Positions 45,527 to 55,400 of a stretch of 64,000 nt of DNA are shown here, piece by piece; within the stretch, counting starts at the first letter, position 1, and every line of letters begins with the position of its first letter. Source of the stretch: Acidobacteriaceae bacterium (lineage in GTDB: Bacteria > Acidobacteriota > Terriglobia > Terriglobales > Acidobacteriaceae); contig PLCS01000012.1 of the NCBI GenBank assembly GCA_003134855.1, positions 186,001-250,000 on the forward strand, given 5' to 3'. The notes beneath the pieces are model-generated. The model had not been told where the DNA came from, made no database searches, and saw nothing but the letters and a program-made list of their open reading frames with translations. Both the position numbers and the translations under genes were made by a program.

Positions 45527-46024
45527 TTACAGCGGCTGCTTGCCGATGGCGCGCATCCGGCTTTCAATGGCCATGCGGTCCAGCGTCTCCAGCGGCAGGC
45601 TGAGAAACAGTTGCACGCGTCTCTGAATCTGCCGCAGCGTCTGCGCGAAGGCGGCGCGCTTCTCTTCGTCTGTGCCTTCAACGGCCACCGGGTCGGGAAA
45701 GCCCCAGTGAGCTGTGACCGGCTGGCCCGGCCACAGCGGGCACATCTCGCCCGCCGCCTTGTCGCAGACGGTGACGACGAAGTCCATCTCCGGCGCGCCG
45801 GGCTGCGCGAACTCGTCCCAGCTCTTGCTGCGCAGGCCCTCGACCGGGTAGCCCAGCGCGCGCACCTGCTCGATGGCGAAGGGATTCACTTTTCCGCTGG
45901 GGTGGCTGCCCGCGCTATAGGCCTGGAAGCGGCCCGCGCCCATGGTGTTGAAGAGCGCTTCGCCCATGATGCTGCGCGCCGAGTTGCCGGTACACAGGAC
46001 GAGAATGTTGTAGGGTTTCCGCAT
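45527..46024 (-). CDS. arsC: Arsenate reductase, thioredoxin-dependent (LMW-PTPase type)
   Basis: 165 aa. The P-loop LVLCTGNSARSIM (C10-x5-R16) and DPV after WGFP match ArsC proteins of the low-molecular-weight phosphatase fold. A further Cys pair (VTVCDKAAGEMCPLW) provides the redox relay. It reduces arsenate to arsenite for ACR3. It is separated from arsM by about 105 bp that carry a family 2 palindrome. Confidence 0.93.
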   Translation of the reverse strand: MRKPYNILVLCTGNSARSIMGEALFNTMGAGRFQAYSAGSHPSGKVNPFAIEQVRALGYPVEGLRSKSWDEFAQPGAPEMDFVVTVCDKAAGEMCPLWPGQPVTAHWGFPDPVAVEGTDEEKRAAFAQTLRQIQRRVQLFLSLPLETLDRMAIESRMRAIGKQPL

Positions 46025-46057
46025 CAGAAATTTTCTCCGTCAAGACGGCAGTGAGAG

Positions 46058-46105
46058 TTGGTGGTTTCCCACCCTTCGCAAAAGCGCGAAGGATGGGGCA
46101 CGCAG
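46058..46105 (+). repeat. REP-like palindrome, family 2 (ars operon copy)
   Basis: GTTGGTGGTTTCCCACCC, stem CTTCGC-aaaa-GCGAAG, then GATGGGGCACGCAG. It sits in the arsM-arsC gap, so it is transcribed within the likely operon and could form an internal RNA hairpin. Confidence 0.7.
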
Positions 46106-46128
46106 ATTTAAGCAACAGTGAAAATGCC

Positions 46129-46962
46129 TCAGTTGCAGCAGCCCGGCGCACAACATCCGCCAGCTGGTTTGGTCGCCCGGATAAAGGCGCTCATGAACTT
46201 GCCCTCGACCAGCGGGGCAATCGAGTCCACATCGATGCCCGCCTCGATCAGGAAATGCCGCGCATCCTCGATTGAGTGCACGCGCGTCGGCTCGACGGAG
46301 ATGCGGGCAAATCCGGCCTGAGCCAGCTTGACCACGTACTCCTTCTCCTCCAGAGCCCCGGCAACGCAGCCCACCCACAGCAACATGCTCTGGCGCACCT
46401 CTGCGGGAACCTCGCCGCGCACAACGATGTCGGAGACGGCAAAGCGGCCGCCCGGCTTGAGCACGCGGAAGGCCTCGCGCAGCACGCGGCCCTTGTCGGC
46501 CGAGAGGTTGATGACGCAGTTGGAGATCACCACATCCACAGAGTTGTCGGGGAGCGGAATCTTCTCAATCTCGCCTTTCAGAAACTCGACGTTCTCTACC
46601 CCCGCCTGCCGCTGGTTCTCGCGGGCCAGCGCCAGCATATCGTCGGTCATGTCCAGGCCGTATGCCTTGCCGGTAGGCCCCACCCGCCTGGCCGAGAGCA
46701 GCACGTCGATGCCGCCGCCGGAGCCAAGATCGAGTACCGTCTCCCCCGGCTTCAGCTCAATCAGCGCGGTCGGGTTGCCACAGCCCAGCGAGGCCAGCAC
46801 GGCGCTGGCCGGCAGTCCACTCTTCTCGGCTTCGTTGTAGAGGTTGGTGGTGATCGGATCGCAACAACGCAGCGCCGGATCGCCGCAGGCTACACTGCCG
46901 CTCTTGCTCACTTCCCTCGCCGCGGCGCCGTATTTTTCCTGAACCAGTGTTTTCGTGTCCAT
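46129..46962 (-). CDS. arsM: Arsenite methyltransferase
   Basis: 277 aa. The SAM-binding motif VLDLGSGGGIDVLL, then LKGEIEKIPLPDNSVDVVISNCVINLS holding a conserved Cys, and further Cys in VGCVAG and CGDPALRCCD, all match ArsM. The Cys-rich end (GGCCAPGCCN) is typical of some ArsM proteins. It methylates trivalent arsenic. First gene of the arsM-arsC-ACR3 transcript, with GAGG eight bases upstream and a strong promoter above it. Confidence 0.93.
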   Translation of the reverse strand: MDTKTLVQEKYGAAAREVSKSGSVACGDPALRCCDPITTNLYNEAEKSGLPASAVLASLGCGNPTALIELKPGETVLDLGSGGGIDVLLSARRVGPTGKAYGLDMTDDMLALARENQRQAGVENVEFLKGEIEKIPLPDNSVDVVISNCVINLSADKGRVLREAFRVLKPGGRFAVSDIVVRGEVPAEVRQSMLLWVGCVAGALEEKEYVVKLAQAGFARISVEPTRVHSIEDARHFLIEAGIDVDSIAPLVEGKFMSAFIRATKPAGGCCAPGCCN

Positions 46963-46986
46963 TTAAGCGCCTCACATACGCTTAAG

Positions 46987-47013
46987 CAAATATATGATGC
47001 GCGTTCATATTTG
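46987..47013. promoter_or_regulatory. ArsR operator palindrome
   Basis: CAAATATATGA-tgcgcg-TTCATATTTG is a near-perfect dyad. It overlaps the spacer of the arsM promoter and the -35 region of the arsR promoter. Its position makes it a good candidate for the shared ArsR site. Confidence 0.75.
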
Positions 47014-47017
47014 TCAA
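46989..47017 (-). promoter_or_regulatory. Strong arsM promoter
   Basis: On the minus strand, consensus TTGACA (47012-47017), a 17-bp spacer and TATATT (46989-46994). Transcription would start near 46982. Confidence 0.8.
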
Positions 47018-47023
47018 TACGTA

Positions 47024-47029
47024 TATAAT
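47024..47029 (+). promoter_or_regulatory. arsR -10 box
   Basis: TATAAT six bases before the preferred GTG start at 47036, giving a likely leaderless transcript. Confidence 0.5.
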
Positions 47030-47035
47030 AAATTT

Positions 47036-47422
47036 GTGGGTTGCTGCTCCAAATCGATCTGCCTGGCCAGCCTATTCGCGGCGCTGGCTGATACCACCCG
47101 TCTGCGCCTGCTGAACCTGATGGCCGGCCGCGAGGTCTGCGTCTGCCATTTTGTAGAGATTCTTGGACAAAGCCAGCCCAAAATCTCGCGCCATCTTGCC
47201 TACCTGCGCAACGCCGGCATTGTCGCCGCGCGCCGCGAGGGCAAGTGGATGCATTACAGCATCTGCACCCCCGCCGATGCATCCCGCGCCTCGATTCTCA
47301 CCTCTGTTCTCCACTCGCTCAGCAGCGACGAACAGATGCGCGCTGACCGCGCCAAATTGGAGCGCGCCTGTACTGTTCAACTTCTGGGTATTTCGGAAGA
47401 CGCTCACCACATCCACACTTAA
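47036..47422 (+). CDS. arsR: ArsR-family arsenic-responsive repressor
   Basis: 128 aa from the GTG at 47036. ATGs further up overlap the operator and would make an odd N-terminus. The winged helix has LFAALADTTRLRLLNLM, the metal-binding EVCVCHF (C-x-C), SQPKISRHLAYLRNAGIV and the wing YSI. Arsenite binding to the Cys pair releases the repressor. Divergent from arsM over a single operator. Confidence 0.92.
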   Translation: MGCCSKSICLASLFAALADTTRLRLLNLMAGREVCVCHFVEILGQSQPKISRHLAYLRNAGIVAARREGKWMHYSICTPADASRASILTSVLHSLSSDEQMRADRAKLERACTVQLLGISEDAHHIHT

Positions 47423-47715
47423 TCCACGTGCCGAAGTCCTGGCATTCTGCTGGAAGTCAAGCTTTTGCACTCCGATCGGCATCCGGTCCAGAATGAGGAA
47501 GAATGTGAGCGTTGCAAAGAAAGATAGAAAAAAGTCGGTCTGGGGGTGTATAGTCCGGTTTCAGCCCTGCCGATAACTCTTAGTGTGATGCGGCATCGTT
47601 AGAAAACTCGCGGAGGGGAAAGAGCGGCAAATTGAAACTTGTGACCTCATCTTCCACCGTTTGCTATGGAGGGCGGCGCACTCCATTGGAGAACACGGCT
47701 TCGCTACACAGGGGG

Positions 47716-49758
47716 ATGCCGGCAAAGTTTTATCTCTTTTTTCTCTGTCCTCTACTTCGTGGCGCGGTCCTGGTGATTCTGCTCGTTTTGCAGTGCGGCT
47801 TCCTTGCTACGGCAAGCGGAGAGCCGGCCAAGGAGCAGGCGGGCAAACTGCCCACGCTTACCACGGCGCGGCAGGCGCATAGCCTCTCGGAGGTCGAGGC
47901 AGCGCGCGGCTATCCTGTCCATCTCCAGGGGGTTGTGACCTACTTCGATCCGGACTTCGGTTACGGAAACGCGGCAATCTTCGTTCACGATTCGACAGGC
48001 TGCGTCTTTGTGACAACACCCTTCACTAAGGTTGGGCAACTTACAGCGGGGACTGCGATTGATGTGCGAGGCGTAAGCGGCCGTGGAACGTTTGGCCCGA
48101 TTGTGACCGAGCCCCAAATACGCGTGATCGGACGTGCTTCCCTTCCGGCAAACCCTCCTCGGGTTAGCCTGCTGCACTTGAGGACAGGCGCGGAAGACGC
48201 CCAATGGATTGAGGTTGAGGGCACAGTTCATGCCGTTTCAGTGTATAAGCAGACCGTTACGCTGCAACTGGCAATGATCGATGGAACCATCAGCGCGATC
48301 TTGCCAAGGGAGGCGACCGCGAATTACTCCAACCTGGTGGATGCCAAAGTTAGGATCCATGCCAATGCCGCTCCGATAATCAACGGCGACTCCCAGATGA
48401 TTGGCGTCCACCTGATGGTGCCGAATCTCTCCGTCGTCACAATCGTGGAGCCGGCGCCGGGCGATCCCTTCAGGCAGCCGCTCACTCAGATTGATAGGTT
48501 ATTGCATTGGGATGAGCTTTTAGCATCTTCTCATCGCGTGCATCTGCGCGGAAACGTAACTCTTCAATGGCCCGATTCGTCGCTCTGTATTCGCGATGCG
48601 AATCGCGGAATTTGCGTGCAAACGGCTCAGGATACGCGTTTCTCTTTGGGCGATCTTGTCGATATTGCGGGATTCGCGGGAACGGAGAACGATGAGTCGG
48701 TCCTCACCGATGCCGTGCTAAGAAGCGCCGGTAAAGGCCCGCCGGTGGCGGCGGTGTCCGTCTCCGTCGAGCAAGCCCTGCAAGGCAATCATGACTCCGA
48801 TCTTATACAGATCGACGGCCAGTTGATCGGCGATGACATGGCTACCTCCGACTTGAATCTGATGCTGGCCTCCGGGAATACCGTCTTCGCCGTCGTTCTT
48901 CCCAAGGGCTTGATGGGAGCTGAAGCGACCCCGTGGAAGATCGGAAGCAGGCTGCGAGTTACCGGTATCTGTTCCGTGCAGATCGATGCGCGAAGCCATT
49001 TGCGGGAAGGAATTGCAGTCATCAAGTCTTTTCGGGTTCTGATGCGTTCGCCCCAGGATGTTGTTGTTCTTGAAAGCCCCTCCTGGTGGACGCCGGGGCA
49101 CGCCCTCGTACTTTTAGCTTTGGCGCTGGCCGTTACTCTCAGTGTGCTTGGCTGGGTGATGGTGCTACGAAAGCGCGTCGCGGAACAGACCGTCCTGCTT
49201 CGCAAAAGTGAAGAGCGTTTTCGCCATATGGCGCTACACGATGCCTTGACAGGACTGGCAACCCGGCTGCTGCTGGATGATCGGCTCACAGCCGCAGTGG
49301 AAGATGCCAGACGCCATAAAACCGGTCTGGCTCTTCTTATGATCGATATTGACAAATTCAAGGAGGTCAACGATACCTTTGGCCATCATGGCGGCGACGA
49401 GGTCTTACGGGCGACCGCCGATCGCCTGATGCAGGCCGTGCGCAAGACCGATACGGTTGCCCGAATGGGCGGCGACGAATTTGTAGTGCTCCTGCCCCAT
49501 ATGAACGATCCGCTCATGGCCGAGGGGATTGCCGCAAAGATTGTAAAATCGCTGGCAACCCCTGTTCTTTATGCAGAGTGTGAAATCCCGATTTCCGTCA
49601 GTATCGGAGTTTGCACCTCTGTCATGAGAGGACTCGATGCGGAGGCGTTGTTGAAGTCTGCCGATGATGCCCTTTACCAGGCTAAGGCGAAGGGGAAAAA
49701 TTGCTTCTCCGTATTCACGCCCAGCCTGCATCGGAGCCAGACGGTTTCCATAGCCTGA
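47716..49758 (+). CDS. GGDEF diguanylate cyclase with N-terminal sensor region
   Basis: 680 aa from the ATG at 47716, which gives a signal-type start (FYLFFLCPLLRGAVLVILLVL); a TTG at 47632 is also possible. A periplasmic part of about 440 residues is beta-rich with OB-like repeats (VVTYFDPDFGYGNAAIFVHD). A membrane segment follows (ALVLLALALAVTLSVLGWVMVL), then the GGDEF domain with HDALTGLATR and intact GGDEF. It makes c-di-GMP. No EAL partner. Confidence 0.85.
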   Translation: MPAKFYLFFLCPLLRGAVLVILLVLQCGFLATASGEPAKEQAGKLPTLTTARQAHSLSEVEAARGYPVHLQGVVTYFDPDFGYGNAAIFVHDSTGCVFVTTPFTKVGQLTAGTAIDVRGVSGRGTFGPIVTEPQIRVIGRASLPANPPRVSLLHLRTGAEDAQWIEVEGTVHAVSVYKQTVTLQLAMIDGTISAILPREATANYSNLVDAKVRIHANAAPIINGDSQMIGVHLMVPNLSVVTIVEPAPGDPFRQPLTQIDRLLHWDELLASSHRVHLRGNVTLQWPDSSLCIRDANRGICVQTAQDTRFSLGDLVDIAGFAGTENDESVLTDAVLRSAGKGPPVAAVSVSVEQALQGNHDSDLIQIDGQLIGDDMATSDLNLMLASGNTVFAVVLPKGLMGAEATPWKIGSRLRVTGICSVQIDARSHLREGIAVIKSFRVLMRSPQDVVVLESPSWWTPGHALVLLALALAVTLSVLGWVMVLRKRVAEQTVLLRKSEERFRHMALHDALTGLATRLLLDDRLTAAVEDARRHKTGLALLMIDIDKFKEVNDTFGHHGGDEVLRATADRLMQAVRKTDTVARMGGDEFVVLLPHMNDPLMAEGIAAKIVKSLATPVLYAECEIPISVSIGVCTSVMRGLDAEALLKSADDALYQAKAKGKNCFSVFTPSLHRSQTVSIA

Positions 49759-49892
49759 CCCTCGCTTGAGCCATCGACAGCCGGCGTGACTTCCGCTCCG
49801 CCCACGCGGCAAGCTATTCTCGGAAGAGGGTATTCCAGAGTCGATCAGCGCTGGCGCCTGCCCCTTCAATCGAGCAGAAAGGCTGAATCCGC

Positions 49893-50177
49893 ATGATGCG
49901 TTGGCTTGTGCATTGGTTGCTGCGAGTGATTGTGGTGCTGACGGTTGCGTTTGTGGCCGCTTATGGCGGCGATTGGGCTGTCTTCAAGCTGCGCGGATCG
50001 CCCACGTCCAAGGTCACCGTCAACCGCTACCTGACGATTCCGCTCAAGGGCAACAAGCAGGAGTTCGACTACCTCGGCACCATCGACGCGCCCTGCTCGG
50101 TCTCGCTCTTTCCCCAGGCTGGCCAGAGCGCCTGCTGGCAACTGCGCCGCAACCCCAACCAGGGAATCACCCTATAA
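49893..50177 (+). CDS. Unknown small anchored protein
   Basis: 94 aa. One N-terminal membrane segment (LLRVIVVLTVAFVAAYGG) is followed by a short beta-rich domain with two Cys (APCSVSLF and SACWQLR). Likely anchored in the inner membrane with the domain outside. No recognised family. Confidence 0.65.
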   Translation: MMRWLVHWLLRVIVVLTVAFVAAYGGDWAVFKLRGSPTSKVTVNRYLTIPLKGNKQEFDYLGTIDAPCSVSLFPQAGQSACWQLRRNPNQGITL

Positions 50178-50300
50178 ACGTTTCCTGGGAAGAATGAATC
50201 CGCGGCAGGGTGGCAAAAGAAAATCCCGTGATACAGGTCACGTCGGAGAAAGCCGAGGCCGTCTAACATCATTCCATCTTTCGGCAGTTTCCGAGGAACG

Positions 50301-50495
50301 ATGTACAGCCGCACCCAAAACGAGAACGGAACCTACAACACCCGCTGCCTCTACTGCTTCATGACCATTGCCTCGGCGGTGGAAACAGACAGGGAGCTGG
50401 CTCGGTTGGAGGCCCGGCACATCTGTCCGGAGCGGGCGCTGGCGGAGTTGCTGGCGATGGAAATTGCCATCGAATCCCGGAAACAAGCAAGCTAA
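50301..50495 (+). CDS. Small Cys-containing protein
   Basis: 64 aa. CLYC near residue 16 and HICPE near residue 40 could form a zinc site. It has an acidic helical end. The start follows TTTCCGAGGAACG. No family recognised, and the evidence for expression is limited to frame and composition. Confidence 0.5.
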   Translation: MYSRTQNENGTYNTRCLYCFMTIASAVETDRELARLEARHICPERALAELLAMEIAIESRKQAS

Positions 50496-50528
50496 GCCAC
50501 TTCTCGAACGAGTTCATCCTCCCTATCT

Positions 50529-51350
50529 CTATTGCATCCGCGCCTGATCCCGCAGTTGGCGGGCCGTGACTTCCAGAAAAGTCTCCACGCTGGCGCCGGC
50601 GGGCTGCTCCAGTCCGGATTTTGCCTGGATCGCCTGGGCGATTCGCTCGGCCAGCGCCTGGCGCGTGGGCAGGCTCATGTCCAGCCTACGCGCGAAAAAC
50701 CCTTCCAGCACCTCCAAATCCGTGGACGAGAGCTTCGCAATGCCGGTAACCGGCAGGGAAAAAGCCAAATGCGGCTCCGGCGCCGGGGCGCTGGGAGCAA
50801 AGCTCTGCGCCGTGATGGTTCGCGCTCCCGAATCGCCCCATGCGGGCTCTTCCAACGCGCGATCTCGCACCACCAGCGTGCCCGCCGCCAGGTCGCCCAG
50901 CCGTTGATGCTGGCGGGTGACGAAGATCGCAATCACCCCCACCGCGTAGAACGGGAAGGGTTGCATATCGATATAGCGGACCAGATTGCGCGCCATCGAT
51001 TCGAAGAGACCGATGGCGCGGCCCGAACGCTGAATCACGCGAATCCGGGCCACGCGCTTGCCCGGCGTGCGCCCGTTCCAGAAGGCTTCAAAGAGCGTGA
51101 AATAGCCCCAGAAGAGCAGAAAAATGATGAAAATGACGAGGGCGACGGCCCATTGCTCTGGGATCTTCGATAAGGCCTTGTTCTCCGGAGCGAAGACGGC
51201 GAAGAGGATCACAAGCACCAGAAAGCCGGCGAACCAGATCAGCATATCGACCAGCAGAGCGATAAAACGGCTTCCGATGCCGGCCAGCGGCATCTCGATC
51301 TCCACCAGTTCCGGGGTGTCGATGTTAAGCTGGTCTGAATTCATCTCCAT
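50529..51350 (-). CDS. RDD family membrane protein
   Basis: 273 aa from the ATG at 51350 (ATG at 51344 is possible). The RDD motif region AGIGSRFIALLVDMLIWFAG is followed by several membrane segments and the conserved RTPGKRVARIRVI and HQRLGDLAAGTLVV. The C-terminal 90 residues are soluble. RDD proteins are often linked to ion or solute transport. The gene is divergent from the SpoIIM-like gene, and their start codons overlap. Confidence 0.9.
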   Translation of the reverse strand: MEMNSDQLNIDTPELVEIEMPLAGIGSRFIALLVDMLIWFAGFLVLVILFAVFAPENKALSKIPEQWAVALVIFIIFLLFWGYFTLFEAFWNGRTPGKRVARIRVIQRSGRAIGLFESMARNLVRYIDMQPFPFYAVGVIAIFVTRQHQRLGDLAAGTLVVRDRALEEPAWGDSGARTITAQSFAPSAPAPEPHLAFSLPVTGIAKLSSTDLEVLEGFFARRLDMSLPTRQALAERIAQAIQAKSGLEQPAGASVETFLEVTARQLRDQARMQ

Positions 51351-52326
51351 GGCGCAAATCCTCTCCAACCAGTGGATTCTCAAGCGCCGGCCCCATTGGG
51401 ACCGGCTCTCGGCTCTGTTGGCCCAATGCGACGCAAGTGGCCTGGGCCAGCTCTCCCGCGCGGAGTTGCAGGAACTGGCCCTGCTCTACCGCCAAGTGGC
51501 AGCCGACCTCTCCGTGCTGCGCCAGGACTCAACCTCGCGCACTTACGCGCTGCATGTGAATCAATTGTTGGCTCGCGCTCACCATATCATCTATTCCGGC
51601 CGAAAGGCCAGTCTTCTCACTCTCTTCCGCTTCCTGCGCGACGAATACCCCGCTATCTTCCAGCGCCAGATCGGCTACGTTTCGGCCGCGCTTGCCGTCT
51701 CCGTGGCCTTTGGACTGCTGGGCGCGGCGCTCACCAACGCACGGCCCGAGTTCATGCGCCACTTCGTCGGCCCGGAAATGATCGCCACCATGGAGCGCCA
51801 CACCATGTGGACCGAGTCCGTCGTCAGCGTGGCGCCGATGGCCTCCAGCGCCATCATGACCAACAATCTCACGGTCTGCTTTATCTCTTTTGCCGGGGGA
51901 ATTGTCTTTGGCCTGGGCACCTTTTTCTCGCTCTACGTGAACGGGATGATGCTGGGCGTGATCGGCGCTACCTGCCACCATTACGATATGTCGCTACTGC
52001 TTTGGAGCTTTGTCGCGCCGCACGGCTCGCTGGAGCTGCCCTCGATCCTCATCGCCGGCGGGGCTGGCTTCCGACTCGGCCACGCCATGCTCTTTCCCGG
52101 CGCGCTGCGCTGGAGAGAGTCAGTCGCCCGCGGCGGCATCGAAGCGACACAGCTGGTCAGCGGCATCATTCCGCTGCTGGTGATTGCTGGTATTCTGGAA
52201 GGCTTCTTCTCGCCGTCGCACGCCCCCATCTGGCTCAAGTTCACTGTCGGGGGGCTGCTCTTTGTGCTGCTCAACCTGTGGCTCTTCCGGCCGGTCAGGC
52301 CGGCAGTGCAAGCACTCGAGCGGTAA
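51349..52326 (+). CDS. SpoIIM-family membrane protein
   Basis: 325 aa. An N-terminal helical region (LAQCDASGLGQLSRAELQELALLYRQVAADL) is followed by about six membrane segments with the family motif TNNLTVCFISFAGG and GSLELPSILIAGGAGFRLG. Stage II sporulation M-like proteins occur in non-sporulating bacteria next to RDD genes, as here. Its ATG overlaps the divergent RDD ATG within a shared CATG. Role unknown. Confidence 0.9.
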   Translation: MAQILSNQWILKRRPHWDRLSALLAQCDASGLGQLSRAELQELALLYRQVAADLSVLRQDSTSRTYALHVNQLLARAHHIIYSGRKASLLTLFRFLRDEYPAIFQRQIGYVSAALAVSVAFGLLGAALTNARPEFMRHFVGPEMIATMERHTMWTESVVSVAPMASSAIMTNNLTVCFISFAGGIVFGLGTFFSLYVNGMMLGVIGATCHHYDMSLLLWSFVAPHGSLELPSILIAGGAGFRLGHAMLFPGALRWRESVARGGIEATQLVSGIIPLLVIAGILEGFFSPSHAPIWLKFTVGGLLFVLLNLWLFRPVRPAVQALER

Positions 52327-52426
52327 ATTCAAGGCTTCCCGGCAAGAAGAGAAATGGAGGCGCTCAATCGCTCCAGCGAATCAGCGCCCCCATTCACAAA
52401 ACCAAAGCCGGATAAATGTGTGGGCT

Positions 52427-55400
52427 TCAGTTGTTCCCCAGCCCGTCATCCTTGTGGTAGTTCGGATAGGGCGGAGGGTGAACCTCCGGCATGGGATGGG
52501 CTTTCAGTTCATCCAGCACCAATTGCACGCCGGTTTCTAGTTGTCGGTCGTGGCCAGCAGCCATGTCCTTGGGTAGCTCCTCGACAGGCACGTCGGGAGC
52601 GATGCCGTGGTTCTCCACCTCCCAATCGCCGTTGAGGCCGTAGATGGCGTAGCGCGGGGCCATTACGTAGCCGCCGTCGAGCAGGGGCGGATAGCCGCCG
52701 ATGCCCACCAGTCCACCCCAAGTGCGCGTACCGACCAGCTTGCCGATGCCGGCCTTCCTGAAGTACCAGGGCATGGCGTCGCCACCGGAGCCGGAGCTCT
52801 GGTTGATGAGCATGACCTTGGGGCCGAAGATGGCGCCCACCGGGTCGTGGATCGGCTTGCCGTCGCGCTCGATGGCTCCGGAGAGCGGGGAGCGCTTGAG
52901 CACGTCCACCACATAGTCGGCGATGAAACCGCCCTCGTTGTAGCGCTCGTCGAGCACCAGGCCCTGCTTGTCGAGCTGCGAGTAGAAGTAGCGGTTGAAG
53001 TTGGTGTAACCCGAGCCGCCGGTGTTGGGCATATAGACGTAAGCCACCTTGCCGCCGGAGAGGTCGTTGACCTTGCGGCGGTTGGCTTCGATCCAGTCCA
53101 GGTTGCGCAGGCCGTCCTCATCGGCAATGGGAACCACGGTCACGTCGCGGGCGTCCTTATTCTCTGAGGCGGGGCCGTCGGGATTGGCACCGACGCGGAG
53201 TACGGTCTGCTTGCCGGCCGTGCCGTCGAAGAACTCATAAAGGTTGTCGGCTGCGTGCAGCTCACGTCCGTTGACCGCCAGCAGGTATTCGCCCTCCTTG
53301 ACAGAAACGCCGGGCAGAGTGAGCGGCGAGGCCAGTCCTGGAGTCCAGTTCTGCCCGCCGAGGATTTTGGCGATGCGGTAACGGCCGTTCTCCGTTTTGT
53401 AGTCCGCGCCTAGCAGGCCGGTCTTGGGCGCGGTGTCGGGCTGGTGAGGCCCGCCCACGAACATATGGCCGATGGTGATCTCGCCCAGCATCTCAGTGGA
53501 GAGATAGGTGAACTCGGAGCGCGAGGCGAGGCCGTCGAGGTAGGGCTTGTATTTGGCCTCGATCTTCGGAATGCTCAGGCCGTGGGTGTGCGGGTCGTAA
53601 AGAAAATCGCGCTCGATGCGCCAGGTTTCGTGGTAGATCTGCCGCCATTCGGCGCGGGGATCGACGGCGGTTTCAAGATTTCCCAGGTTCAGCGGTTTGC
53701 CGGGAGCGCCGTCGCCGGGCTTCAGGTCGTCGGCGGAGGCGATGGTCCATGCGTTCTTGCGCGCATAGAGCACCTTGGAACCGTCCGCGGAGACAATGAA
53801 ATTGTCCAGATCGCTGAGCACGCTCTCTGGCTTGCGCTTTTCCAGCGTAAACCGCCAGAGGGCGCGAATGCCCGGACCGCCGTCATAGTTGCTGGGGCGG
53901 CCGAAGGGCGCCGTCTCGGCAAGGTAGAGGACGCCGGTCTTGCCGACGGAGATGCCGCCATAGTTGCGGGGCGGAATGGGTAGCGCCAGGATGCGGTCGC
54001 CGATCTTCTCCAGGTCCACCTTGACCTCGACCGGCTTGTCCTTTTCGTCCTTGCCGGGATCTTTGCCGGTCTCCTTGTCCTTTTCCTTTTCAGCGGATCT
54101 GGCGTCTTTCTTGTTCGTATCCTTTTTGTCGGCGTCCTTGCTGTCCGGTTTGGCGTCGTCCTTCTTGGCTTCGTCCTTGATCTTCTCGTCGTCGCTCTCC
54201 GGGGGGACCGGCGAGGAGCCGTCCTTGGCCAGCACTACCACGTATGCGGCGTTGGTTTGCGCGCGATCGAGCGAGGAAAGGTCGATGCCGGCGCGCGATG
54301 GCCCGTCATCGGTGGAAGCAAGGAAGTATAGGTACTTGCCATTCAGGTCAAATGCCGGGCTGGAGGCGTCGCTCATGCCGTCGGTCACCTGCGTCGCTTT
54401 GTGGGTCTCCAGCGAATAGATGAAGATGGTGTTGAGTTGATTGTCGAGGTCGCGCTGATAGGCGAGCCACTTCGAGTCCGGCGACCAGACGGCCCCAAAG
54501 CTGGGGCCGAAACTGCCGTAGATTTCCTTGTCCACCAGCACCGGCTTGCCTGCCGGAACGTCCACGACCCACAGCCGCAAGTGCTTGTCGGTGTATGCGA
54601 TGCGCTTGGAGTCGGGCGACCAGATGGGGCTATAGTAATAGCTTGGCTCGGGGCCGAGGTCGATGACCGTGGGCGGCTTGAAGCCGGTCTGATTGTGCAG
54701 GTAGAGCTGGTACTCGCCGGAGGCATCGGAGAAGTAGGCGATGGTTTTGCCGTCTGGGCTCCAGGCGGGGTCGCGCTCGGCTATGCCGGGGGTCTGGGTC
54801 AGGTTGCGGGTGTCGCCCTTCTCGGCCGGAACGGTGAAGATCTCGCCATGCGCCTCGAAGACGGCGCGCGCGCCGGTAGGCGAAAGCTGAGCGTTCTGAA
54901 TCTCTTCCGGTGCAAGGTTGACCCGGTGGGGCGCAAGGCCGGCCAGCTCGCCGTGAACCTGAATCGGGATTGGCAAATTCATGCCCGTGACCGGATCCAC
55001 CAGAAGAATGCGGCCAAACTGTTCCACGATCAACACAGTCCGGTCCGCCCCGCTTATATCTTTTGCGGGCCCGGCCTGGAAGGACTTCAAATCCAGCTCG
55101 CGGTTGGCCATCACCTGCGTGATCTGCTCGCTCCTGGTGTCATACCGATAGAGCGTGACCGGGCCGCTGTTCTTTCCCGCGCTGTCGCGGTCGGACAGGA
55201 AGTAGACCTGGTCGCCGACCCAAACCGGGTTCGAGTCGTTGGAGTTCTCACGGGGCACCTTCTTGAGGTCAAGGGTCTTGAGATTGACGATCCATATGGG
55301 GGTGGTCTGGCCGCCGACGTAGCGCTTCCAGGCCGGCTGCCACTTGGTGAAGGGCTGATAGGCAATCGACTGGCCGTCGGGCGAGAACGAGGCCTGGAAG

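Noticed and set aside
47423..47715. c-di-GMP riboswitch before the GGDEF gene
   Set aside because: The conserved GEMM core and paired stems are not recognisable; only AG-rich leader sequence is seen.
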